From Eggerthellaceae bacterium (lineage in GTDB: Bacteria; Actinomycetota; Coriobacteriia; Coriobacteriales; Eggerthellaceae): a DNA stretch of 5,781 nucleotides. The notes under the pieces were generated by a model. The model saw only the letters and a program-made list of their open reading frames with translations. It ran no database searches and had not been told where the DNA came from. Below are positions 1 to 5,319 of the stretch, one piece after another. The DNA lies in NCBI GenBank assembly GCA_017960005.1, contig JAGCZM010000152.1, positions 1-5,781 of the forward strand. Reading direction: 5' to 3'. Both the position numbers and the translations under genes were made by a program. Positions within the stretch are counted from its first letter, which is position 1, and every line of letters begins with the position of its first letter.

Positions 1-1277
1 CAAACGGCGCCGGCCAAGCAGGCAGAGATACCGATAATCTGGAGGGTGGGCTCACTGGCAAATACCGGCAAAACAACCGGGATGAGAATGCCGAACGTGC
101 CCCAGCTGGTGCCGGTTGCAAACGCAAGACCGCCGGCTACCAAGAAGATGATGGCAGGAAGCATCATGAACAGTGCGGGTGCAGCGCCGGTCATCAACTC
201 GGCGACGAACTCAGCGGCACCAAGCTCGCCCGTGAGGTTCTTCAAAGAGCAAGCGAAGGTGAGGATGAGGATGGCCGGAAGCATACCCTCAAAGCCCTTG
301 ACGATGGAAGTAAGGGATTCTTTGAAGGATACGACGCGACGGAGCCACAGGTAGATAAAGGTGATTACGAGAGCAATCAGACCGCCCCACGGAAGAGCGA
401 TGAAGGCATCGGTGTTACCGAAAGCACCGATGAAGTCACCTTCGAAAGCGGTGTCGCCCCAGGCGTCAACACCGAAGAAGCCGCCGACGTAGAGCATACC
501 CAAAACACAGGTTGCGATCAAAACAAGAATCGGAATGACCATGTCGATGATGCGGGCACGGGGCACGCTGCGGGTCTCGGAAACACCGATGGTGCCGAGT
601 TCGCCGTTGCGGATTGCCTCAAGCTCGGCCTTGGCCATCGGACCGTAATCGAAGGCCATGATTACCAAACCGACCAAGAATACCAAGGTCATCAAGCTGT
701 AGAAGTTAAACGGGATGGCGTCTACGAACAACTGAAGACCGTTTACTCCCAAGTCATCGGCGGTGCCGGAAACGGCAGCGGCCCAAGAGCTGACGGGGGC
801 AATCATGCGGATAGGTGCTGCGGTGGCATCGATGACATATGCCAATTTAGCACGGCTGACACGATATTTGTCGGTTACGGGGTTCATGACATTGCCGACG
901 GTCAAGCAAGCAAAGTAGTCATCGATGAAGATGAGCAAGCTGAAGATGAACGTGGCGATAAGGCTGCCGACACGGGAATGAATGTGCTTTGCGGCCCAGT
1001 TGCCGAATGCTGCGGCTGCGCCGCTCATTCCGATGAGGCACACGAAGATACCCAAGATAACCAAGAATACGAAAATACCCGCGTTGTCTGCGACAGCGGG
1101 GACCAAACCGGTGTTGACGATTTGATCGAGTGCGGCAACGGGTTGGAAACCGGCTACCAAGAAGCCGCCGACCACGATACCCACAAACAAGCTGATATAG
1201 GTCTCTTTGGTGATCAATGCCAAAATGATTGCCACCAGGGGAGGAACCAGCGCCCAGAATGTTCCGAAGAATTCCAT
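1..1277 (-). CDS. NhaC-family Na+/H+ antiporter-like carrier, probable lysine transporter (3' end outside window)
   Basis: The reading frame is open from the ATG at 1277 to the left edge, giving 425 residues without a stop; family members are usually about 450-530 residues, so little of the C-terminus is missing. The protein is very hydrophobic with many membrane segments. Family signatures are visible: FIDDYFACLTVGN at about 117-129, the following DKYRVSRAKLAYVIDATAAP block (about 136-155), SSW near 163-165 and GTSWGTFG at 389-396. These match the Na_H_antiporter (NhaC) superfamily of secondary carriers in the cytoplasmic membrane. The start is fixed by an AAAGGA Shine-Dalgarno at 1283-1288. 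The gene lies behind a lysine riboswitch with its own terminator, so lysine (or a lysine-linked substrate) rather than only Na+/H+ is the likely cargo. Predicted lysine transporters of this superfamily (named LysW) under L-box control are known from comparative genomics. Family assignment is firm; the substrate is inferred. Confidence 0.93.
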   Translation of the reverse strand, partial: MEFFGTFWALVPPLVAIILALITKETYISLFVGIVVGGFLVAGFQPVAALDQIVNTGLVPAVADNAGIFVFLVILGIFVCLIGMSGAAAAFGNWAAKHIHSRVGSLIATFIFSLLIFIDDYFACLTVGNVMNPVTDKYRVSRAKLAYVIDATAAPIRMIAPVSSWAAAVSGTADDLGVNGLQLFVDAIPFNFYSLMTLVFLVGLVIMAFDYGPMAKAELEAIRNGELGTIGVSETRSVPRARIIDMVIPILVLIATCVLGMLYVGGFFGVDAWGDTAFEGDFIGAFGNTDAFIALPWGGLIALVITFIYLWLRRVVSFKESLTSIVKGFEGMLPAILILTFACSLKNLTGELGAAEFVAELMTGAAPALFMMLPAIIFLVAGGLAFATGTSWGTFGILIPVVLPVFASEPTLQIIGISACLAGAV

Positions 1278-1282
1278 TTCTG

Positions 1283-1288
1283 TCCTTT
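1283..1288 (-). promoter_or_regulatory. Ribosome binding site of the NhaC-type gene
   Basis: AAAGGA lies 5 bases before the ATG at 1277 on the minus strand. It fixes the start of the carrier gene and lies downstream of the riboswitch terminator, so ribosome access is gained only in read-through transcripts. Confidence 0.8.
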
Positions 1289-1301
1289 CTAATCCCGTTT
1301 T

Positions 1302-1345
1302 GTCGGGGGTTTTCGGGGGTCATCACTTCCCGAAAATCCGGCGAC
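1302..1345 (-). other. Imperfect hairpin between riboswitch terminator and RBS
   Basis: On the minus strand GTCG-CC-GG-A-TTTTCGGG (1345-1329) can pair with CCCGAAAA-CC-CC-CGAC (1317-1302), with a 2x2 mismatch and a bulged A. No T-run follows, so it is not a second intrinsic terminator. It would cap the 5' end of the read-through message ahead of the RBS and may affect stability or translation. The role is unknown. Confidence 0.4.
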
Positions 1346-1378
1346 AAAAAAATCGAGCCGCGATAGTTATCACGGCTC
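1346..1378 (-). terminator. Rho-independent terminator of the lysine riboswitch
   Basis: On the minus strand GAGCCGTGATA (1378-1368) pairs with the complementary TATCGCGGCTC (1365-1355) to give about ten base pairs with one G-U, followed by GA and seven T residues (1352-1346). It lies directly after the L-box aptamer and before the carrier gene, so it is the expression platform. Its 5' arm can alternatively pair with the 3' strand of the aptamer closing stem. Confidence 0.92.
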
Positions 1379-1413
1379 AACAGGGAAGCTATAAGCAACT
1401 GTCAGCCATGACA
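1368..1413 (-). promoter_or_regulatory. Antiterminator pairing of the lysine riboswitch
   Basis: UGUCAUGGCU (1413-1404), which contains most of the 3' strand of aptamer stem P1, is complementary over all ten positions, counting G-U pairs, to AGCCGUGAUA (1377-1368), the 5' arm of the terminator. Aptamer closure and antitermination are therefore mutually exclusive: bound lysine keeps P1 closed and frees the terminator; without lysine the antiterminator forms and the carrier gene is transcribed. The pairing is seen directly; the switching direction follows from known L-box switches. Confidence 0.8.
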
Positions 1414-1587
1414 GCTCTCCGCTTGACGCATTGTCAAGCGACAGTCCGCAGAATATTTTCCTGCGTCCCAGGTGTTGTCTTTAGGGGAACTCAAAACAAC
1501 CCTTCGGCGAATGTCCCTTTCGCTTCCCGCATTCCCCGCGGCCCTTATCGGGTAAAAGCTACTCTTGAGATTCGCGCCTCTATCACG
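1407..1587 (-). ncRNA. Lysine riboswitch aptamer (L-box)
   Basis: The minus-strand leader carries the L-box hallmarks in order: P1 5' strand GTGATAG (1586-1580) merging into GAGGCGCGAA, then the TCAAGAGTAG element, the conserved GCCGAAGG, a GTTGT/ACAAC stem, CTGGGACGCAG with its CTGCG partner, GGACTGTC, a perfect GCTTGAC/GTCAAGC hairpin, and GGAGAGCTGTCATGG, whose CTGTCAT (1414-1408) closes P1. A five-stem junction of about 180 nt is typical for Rfam lysine riboswitches. It senses intracellular lysine in the nascent leader and is followed by a terminator and the NhaC-type carrier gene, so it should switch that gene off when lysine is plentiful. Confidence 0.95.
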
Positions 1588-1600
1588 CTTAAACGGGAAA

Positions 1601-1610
1601 AGTATACACA
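1601..1610 (-). promoter_or_regulatory. Putative promoter -10 of the riboswitch-carrier transcript
   Basis: TATACT (1606-1601) preceded by TGTG on the minus strand resembles a strong sigma-70/sigma-A -10. It would start transcription near 1594, a few bases before the aptamer begins at 1587, exactly where a riboswitch promoter is expected. No good -35 is seen at 16-18 bases spacing; upstream TG bases may compensate. Confidence 0.6.
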
Positions 1611-1659
1611 ATTCGAGAGATTCTTTGGCGTAAAGACAACCGAACACCGGCGGTGAGTG

Positions 1660-1682
1660 GCTGTTTTGCGGGAGCAAACAGC
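1660..1682 (-). terminator. Possible weak terminator hairpin after the pseudo-peptidase gene
   Basis: GCTGTTTGC-TCCC-GCAAAACAGC forms a nine-pair hairpin with one bulged A, starting about 12 bases past the stop codon at 1694 of the minus-strand gene. No T-run follows, so it is either a factor-dependent or weak terminator, or a 3'-end stabilising stem. Confidence 0.3.
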
Positions 1683-1693
1683 ACCCAAAAAGA

Positions 1694-3022
1694 TTATCGG
1701 ACGGGAACTTCCGAAGCGAAGTAATAAGCGCTGCGCGCAAACAGATATTCCAAGACGTATTCTCCCGACTTATACGTCAGACGTTGCTTGTCGGGAAGCA
1801 CGCTTTTATACCAGTGGAAACGATCCGCCGAAGTGAGGTATTCGATGGGAACGGCGCTCGATCCGAACCGCTCGACCCATGAGGGGAAATACTTCTGCAT
1901 ATACTCGTCGGCCATGCGCGAAGCAATCGAAGGATTGCCGTTTGCATCAAGCGTTCCGCTGATCATGACACCGGGATTGTTGCAGTGCAGCAAAAGCACG
2001 CTGTTGTCGGCACAGGTGCCGATACAAATCCATACATGGTTTCCCATGCTCATGATGTCGCCGGCACGCCGCTCGGTTACCTTGGTATCGACGGTATAGG
2101 TCCCCCACCCGTTTGTCTTTGCCAGATTCCACGAGTAATAAGAAGCGATGTCGATATAGCCTTGGCTTTTGCCGCTTTGATTGTTCAGCGTGTTATACAA
2201 AACCCACGCAATATAGCCCGAAGCATCCAACCCGTAATGGGTCCAGTAATAATAGGCATCGGGGTTGTAGGTGGAATCCGCCTTCTTGGCAAGCTTGACC
2301 CAAGTATCGCTCAATCCGATACTTCTGGTCTCTATATTGCCGGTGGGATCCTCCTCTCCGAGTCCCCATCCGCCGCCTTCCATGTACATGACGTTGGAAA
2401 CAGCGCTTAAGGCGACCAGCAGCAAACGATAAACGCTCGGTTCGAGATCGGTTATGACAACCGGAATGTCGATTTTGCCCGTCCTGTCCCCCGGAACCAC
2501 CACATGGCGATCCTCGGATAAGATGCCCTCATAAAACAGCAGCGCGTCGGTATTGAATCCCTCCAACTGCTCGGACGTCAGATTCGCGATTGCCATGTCT
2601 TTGATCCATTCCGGGTCGGTGACATAAGAAGCTTCCGGATCGATATCGTATTTCTTTTCTCCGAAAAACGCCGCCTTTATCCCGAAATATCCTCCCACGA
2701 TAATCGCCATGGCGATGATCACGAATATGAGCGGGCGTATCCAGACGTTTCTTCGATAAGAATCGTAGCGATAGATGTTGCTCGACATCACGCTTGACGG
2801 GTTCATGAAACTTATGTTGCTGCGTGATTTGGAAAACGCATGGCGGCCGGGATCGTATTTGCTCGGTCCCCCGATCTTGAAACCCTCCGCGCCGGTATCG
2901 GTCGTGCGTTTGGGTTTGGGAAGCATACCGCTTTGTCCGGCATAGAAATCCCTCTCCGGATTGGCATAGCGCCTTCCGCGACCGTAGCCGTCGGGATTGT
3001 TTCTGTCATAAGGGTTGCTCAT
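1694..3022 (-). CDS. Membrane-anchored NlpC/P60-like protein, catalytic Cys replaced by Ala
   Basis: A 442-residue protein, not assigned to a named gene. Residues 1-95 are a polar, Arg/Tyr/Gly-rich, probably disordered cytoplasmic tail; one membrane helix spans about 97-117 (positive residues before it, no cleavage site), placing the rest outside. Residues about 195-350 resemble the NlpC/P60 peptidase fold: LDASGYIAWV (265-274) aligns with the nucleophile motif DCSG, RRAGDIMSMGNHVWICIG (318-335) with the GD...HV histidine strand (His329), and LLLHCNNPGV (343-352) with the third polar residue (His346 or Asn348). The nucleophile Cys is Ala267, so cell-wall peptidase activity looks lost; a binding or scaffolding role at peptidoglycan is inference. 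The next in-frame Met (residue 33) has no RBS, whereas the first ATG sits 6 bases after a TATAAT. The gene has its own promoter between upstream and downstream terminator-like elements. Confidence 0.85.
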   Translation of the reverse strand: MSNPYDRNNPDGYGRGRRYANPERDFYAGQSGMLPKPKRTTDTGAEGFKIGGPSKYDPGRHAFSKSRSNISFMNPSSVMSSNIYRYDSYRRNVWIRPLIFVIIAMAIIVGGYFGIKAAFFGEKKYDIDPEASYVTDPEWIKDMAIANLTSEQLEGFNTDALLFYEGILSEDRHVVVPGDRTGKIDIPVVITDLEPSVYRLLLVALSAVSNVMYMEGGGWGLGEEDPTGNIETRSIGLSDTWVKLAKKADSTYNPDAYYYWTHYGLDASGYIAWVLYNTLNNQSGKSQGYIDIASYYSWNLAKTNGWGTYTVDTKVTERRAGDIMSMGNHVWICIGTCADNSVLLLHCNNPGVMISGTLDANGNPSIASRMADEYMQKYFPSWVERFGSSAVPIEYLTSADRFHWYKSVLPDKQRLTYKSGEYVLEYLFARSAYYFASEVPVR

Positions 3023-3028
3023 GTTTTT

Positions 3029-3034
3029 ATTATA
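3029..3034 (-). promoter_or_regulatory. Promoter -10 TATAAT placed for a leaderless mRNA
   Basis: A perfect TATAAT (3034-3029) is followed by AAAAAC and then the ATG at 3022. Transcription starts about 7 bases beyond a -10, which is the A of the ATG. The CAAGG further upstream overlaps the promoter and would not be in the message. The -35 is poor (TTTTAC near 3056-3051). Confidence 0.65.
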
Positions 3035-3082
3035 CCTTGCGCCCCATGTCGTAAAAGATTGGACCGAGCATATCCCATTATA

Positions 3083-3126
3083 TAAAAAACGGTGTCGGGA
3101 AGTTTATTCGTCTTCCCCGACACCGT
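3083..3126 (-). terminator. Rho-independent terminator of the O-acetylhomoserine sulfhydrylase gene
   Basis: On the minus strand ACGGTGTCGGG plus GAAG (3126-3112) pairs with CTTC plus CCGACACCGT (3103-3089), leaving a loop of about nine bases and one bulge, followed by six T residues (3089-3084). It begins 27 bases past the stop codon at 3153 and ends before the promoter of the next gene, so the two minus-strand genes are separate transcripts. Confidence 0.9.
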
Positions 3127-3152
3127 ATTGTTTTTGTCCTTTGCCCTATCGG

Positions 3153-4451
3153 CTATGCGGACAGCGCCTCCACGGCGGCAAAGCCCTTTTGCAGATCGGC
3201 GATGATGTCGTCGATGTGCTCGGTGCCGATGGACAAACGAATCGTGCTCTGATGGATGTCCTGGTCCTCAAGCTCCTCTTCGGAGAGCTGCGAGTGGGTG
3301 GTGGTTGCCGGATGGATGACCAAGGATTTGACATCGGCGACGTTGGCAAGCAGCGAGAAGATCTCGAGCGCGTCGATAAACGCGTGAGCCTCTTTTTGGC
3401 CACCCTTGATATCGAAGGTGAATATGGAACCGCCTCCGTTGGGGAAGTATTTCAGGAAAAGGTCATGCTGCGGATGATCGGGCAGCGAAGGATGGTTGAC
3501 CTTTTGAACCAGCGGATGGTTTGTCAAGAATTCGACCACCTTCTCGGTGTTTTGCGCATGGCGCTCCAAGCGAAGCGATAAGGTTTCCACACCCTGCAAC
3601 AGCAAAAACGCGTTGAAGGGAGAAATGCAAGCGCCGGTATCGCGAAGCAGGATGGCGCGGATGTAGGTCACAAACGCGGCGGGTCCGACCGCTTCGGCAA
3701 AGGAGACGCCATGGTAGCTGGGATTGGGTTTGGCAATGGGCGCGAACTTATCGGCGTTTGCCTTCCAATCGAACTTGCCGCTGTCGACGATAACACCGCC
3801 GAGCGTGGTGCCGTGACCACCGAGGAACTTGGTTGCCGAGTGTACAACGATGTCGGCACCATGCTCGATGGGACGAATCAAAAACGGTGTCCCAAAGGTG
3901 TTATCGATGACCAGAGGAATGTTGTGGGCATGAGCAAGATCGGCCAGCGCATCGATATCCGGAATATCGCTGTTGGGATTACCCAGGGTTTCGATGAAGA
4001 TGGCCTTGGTGTTTGAAGCGATCGCGCCTTTGACCTCATCGAGATTGTGAATGTCCACGAATGTCGTGGTGATGCCGTAGTTGGCAAGGGTGTGCTCAAA
4101 CAAATTGAACGTTCCGCCGTAGATGGTCTTTTGAGCAACGATGTTCTCCCCCGCCTGAGCGAGCGCTTCGATGGTGTAGCTGATGGCAGCGGCGCCGGAT
4201 GCCACCGCCAAAGCGGCAACACCGCCTTCCAAAGCAGCGACGCGCTTTTCCAAAACATCCTGGGTGGAGTTGGTCAAACGGCCGTAAATGTTGCCCGCGT
4301 CCGCCAACCCGAAACGTGCCGCGGCATGAGCGGAATTATGGAACACGTAAGAAGTTGTTTGATAAATCGGAACGGCACGCGAATCGGTTGCGGGATCGGG
4401 CTGTTCCTGACCTACATGAAGTTGCAGGGTTTCGAATTTATATTGAGACAT
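3153..4451 (-). CDS. metY: O-acetylhomoserine sulfhydrylase (O-acetylhomoserine aminocarboxypropyltransferase)
   Basis: A 432-residue cytoplasmic enzyme of the Cys/Met-metabolism PLP family (fold type I), which makes homocysteine from O-acetylhomoserine and sulfide on the way to methionine. Visible features: the N-terminal ETLQLHVGQ and [10 protein letters not shown] blocks, NIYGRLTN (54-61) with the Tyr and Arg that hold the neighbouring subunit's PLP phosphate, SGAAA (85-89), the NPNSD loop near 158-162, VIDNTFGTP with Asp183, and [10 protein letters not shown] with PLP-binding Lys208. Length and the long insert after the Lys match MetY (about 430) rather than cystathionine synthases (about 380-400). 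The frame stays open for 35 codons further upstream, but conserved sequence starts at Met 4451, which has a good RBS. The neighbours, cysK and an Rrf2 regulator, support a sulfur role. Sulfide donor specificity is not provable here. Confidence 0.93.
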   Translation of the reverse strand: MSQYKFETLQLHVGQEQPDPATDSRAVPIYQTTSYVFHNSAHAAARFGLADAGNIYGRLTNSTQDVLEKRVAALEGGVAALAVASGAAAISYTIEALAQAGENIVAQKTIYGGTFNLFEHTLANYGITTTFVDIHNLDEVKGAIASNTKAIFIETLGNPNSDIPDIDALADLAHAHNIPLVIDNTFGTPFLIRPIEHGADIVVHSATKFLGGHGTTLGGVIVDSGKFDWKANADKFAPIAKPNPSYHGVSFAEAVGPAAFVTYIRAILLRDTGACISPFNAFLLLQGVETLSLRLERHAQNTEKVVEFLTNHPLVQKVNHPSLPDHPQHDLFLKYFPNGGGSIFTFDIKGGQKEAHAFIDALEIFSLLANVADVKSLVIHPATTTHSQLSEEELEDQDIHQSTIRLSIGTEHIDDIIADLQKGFAAVEALSA

Positions 4452-4640
4452 GACTGTTACCTCTTTCCGAAAAATAAATAAATGATTGAAGACTCGGCAC
4501 CTTCGCGCCGCAAAAACTCGGGCCGCAATTTTGGCGGCAAAAAGTTTTACCGGCACATTCGCCCGCTCACGAAATCCGAATCCTTCAGTGCTATGAAGAA
4601 CTTAAACATTGTTTTTCTTTCTCCCTCTTTGTTTGTGTCG
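4452..4640 (-). promoter_or_regulatory. Long metY mRNA leader with alternative stems, no known riboswitch
   Basis: From the predicted start near 4640 to the metY ATG is about 190 nt. I see none of the conserved S-box, other SAM riboswitch or T-box sequences. It does contain a hairpin GCCGC/GCGGC (4538-4522), a hairpin CGGCGC-GAAG-GTGCCG (4510-4495), and a competing long stem pairing 4556-4544 with 4517-4505. A 20-codon reading frame (4609-4547) with a GGGAG 11 bases upstream ends in Met-Cys-Arg inside that long stem. This could be a translation-coupled control region; function is inference. Confidence 0.4.
4459..4468 (-). promoter_or_regulatory. Ribosome binding site deciding the metY start
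   Basis: GGAAAGAGGT ends 7 bases before the ATG at 4451 on the minus strand. It selects this ATG over the in-frame ATG at 4556, which has no such site and would add 35 unconserved residues. Confidence 0.85.
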
Positions 4641-4646
4641 CAGCGT

Positions 4647-4675
4647 ATCTTAACACCTTTGTATTTAATAATCAA
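4647..4675 (-). promoter_or_regulatory. Predicted metY promoter
   Basis: On the minus strand TTGATT (4675-4670) and TAAGAT (4652-4647) are separated by exactly 17 bases, each matching four of six consensus positions. Predicted start is near 4640. The first copy of the inverted regulator motif ends two bases upstream of the -35. A weaker alternative is TTGTCC (4710-4705) with TATCGG (4686-4681), which the motif would cover. Confidence 0.55.
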
Positions 4676-4676
4676 C

Positions 4677-4701
4677 TATTCCGATATGTTTACTAGGTTT
4701 T
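4677..4701 (+). promoter_or_regulatory. Candidate Rrf2 operator, copy 1 (next to metY promoter)
   Basis: TATTCCGATATGTTTACTAGG followed by TTTT. The same pattern, TATTNCNATATGTTTASTAGGWTWT, occurs in reverse orientation at 4760-4784. It abuts the metY -35. Two matching copies in a divergent region next to a regulator gene suggest binding by that regulator. The motif has little internal dyad symmetry, which is unusual for a dimeric regulator. Confidence 0.5.
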
Positions 4702-4759
4702 AGAGGACAATTTTCTGCCGCAAACGGTTGTTTAAGCGTGATGATGTACCCAAAAAGCG

Positions 4760-4784
4760 ATATCCTACTAAACATATGGTAATA
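4760..4784 (-). promoter_or_regulatory. Candidate Rrf2 operator, copy 2 (over the regulator's own promoter)
   Basis: Read on the minus strand this is TATTACCATATGTTTAGTAGG followed by ATAT, identical to copy 1 at 20 of 25 positions and at 13 of 14 in the core. It overlaps the extended -10 of the rrf2-family gene, so bound protein would block that promoter, in line with autorepression, which is common for Rrf2 regulators. Confidence 0.5.
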
Positions 4785-4785
4785 T
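4777..4785 (+). promoter_or_regulatory. Extended -10 promoter of the Rrf2-family gene
   Basis: TGG-TAATAT is an extended -10 (TGN plus hexamer) with no clear -35 at the usual distance. Transcription would start near 4792, just before the RBS AAAGGA (4797-4802), giving a leader of about 22 bases. Confidence 0.55.
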
Positions 4786-4813
4786 GGGTCCATCGGAAAG
4801 GAAGCGTTTTACC

Positions 4814-5251
4814 ATGAAGATCTCAACAAAGGGCCGCTACGCTTTGCGCATGCTCATCGATTTGGCCGAACACCAAAACACCGGTTATGTCTCCCTAAAA
4901 GAGATATCCGAGCGCCAGGGCATTTCCAAAAAATATTTGGAGCAAATCATCCCCATATTCAACAAGACGGATATCCTGCGGGCCAACCGCGGAGCCCAGG
5001 GCGGCTATTATCTCGCTATCGATCCGAGCAAAATCACCGTCGGCGAGATTCTCCGCCTGACCGAAGGCCCCTTTGTCCCGGTCGAGTGCGTCGGGCAATC
5101 CGCCGTCAAGTGCGACCGCGACCTCGACTGCCCCACCCTCCCCGTCTGGCAGGGCCTGACCAAAGTCGTCAATGAATATCTGGATGGCATCACCTTGCAA
5201 GACATCATCGATCAGCAGCGCGAACGTGCGATAAACGATTACAGCATCTAG
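4814..5251 (+). CDS. Rrf2-family transcriptional regulator (CymR/IscR-like) with three conserved Cys
   Basis: A 145-residue cytoplasmic DNA-binding protein. MKISTKGRYALRML at the N-terminus is the family signature; residues about 1-83 form the winged helix-turn-helix, with ISERQGISKKYLEQI (31-45) as the recognition region and RGAQGGYYL (59-67) as the wing. After the dimer helix come Cys92, Cys100 and Cys106 (C-X7-C-X5-C), close to the Fe-S ligand pattern of IscR (C-X5-C-X5-C), then PVWQGL and DGITLQDII as in IscR. The IscR fourth ligand His is Leu109 here. Length is nearer CymR (about 138, no such Cys), the cysteine regulator. The flanking cysK and metY point to control of sulfur assimilation, perhaps with Fe-S or redox sensing; that is inference. 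The ATG at 4784 is rejected because it lies in the promoter; AAAGGA at 4797-4802 serves 4814. Confidence 0.92.
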   Translation: MKISTKGRYALRMLIDLAEHQNTGYVSLKEISERQGISKKYLEQIIPIFNKTDILRANRGAQGGYYLAIDPSKITVGEILRLTEGPFVPVECVGQSAVKCDRDLDCPTLPVWQGLTKVVNEYLDGITLQDIIDQQRERAINDYSI

Positions 5252-5270
5252 GTTTTTAAACAGACAACAA

Positions 5271-5297
5271 AAAGGCCCGCGTTGTCCGCGGGCCTTT
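5271..5297. terminator. Bidirectional rho-independent terminator between rrf2-family gene and cysK
   Basis: AAAGGCCCGCG (5271-5281) and CGCGGGCCTTT (5287-5297) form a perfect eleven-pair stem with a five-base loop. On the plus strand T residues continue to 5300; on the minus strand five T residues (5273-5269) follow. It lies between the converging stops at 5251 and 5320 and should end both transcripts. Confidence 0.95.
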
Positions 5298-5319
5298 TTT
5301 CTTTGCATGTCTTTTTGTT

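Noticed and set aside
46..1656. Plus-strand open frames across the carrier gene and its leader
   Set aside because: They lie opposite the carrier and the riboswitch, lack family motifs and good RBS, and have shadow-like composition; the minus strand encodes clear NhaC signatures.
1402..1740. Minus-strand 112-codon frame between the pseudo-peptidase and the riboswitch
   Set aside because: It runs straight through the conserved riboswitch aptamer and overlaps the end of the pseudo-peptidase gene in another frame, with no recognisable protein features.
4452..4556. N-terminal extension of metY to the ATG at 4556
   Set aside because: The 35 extra residues are basic and not family-like, and would span the leader hairpins; a strong RBS precedes the ATG at 4451, where family similarity begins.
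4452..4640. SAM riboswitch or T-box in the metY leader
   Set aside because: The conserved S-box core and the T-box TGGNACCGCG sequence are not present on the minus strand; only unassigned stems are visible.
4684..4784. The inverted motif pair as a transposon or integration end
   Set aside because: The copies sit between two intact, normally spaced genes with promoters, about 60 bp apart, and enclose no coding sequence; operators explain them better.
4784..4813. Ten-residue N-terminal extension of the Rrf2 gene
   Set aside because: The ATG at 4784 is part of the -10 element and has no RBS; the family starts at MKISTKGRY.
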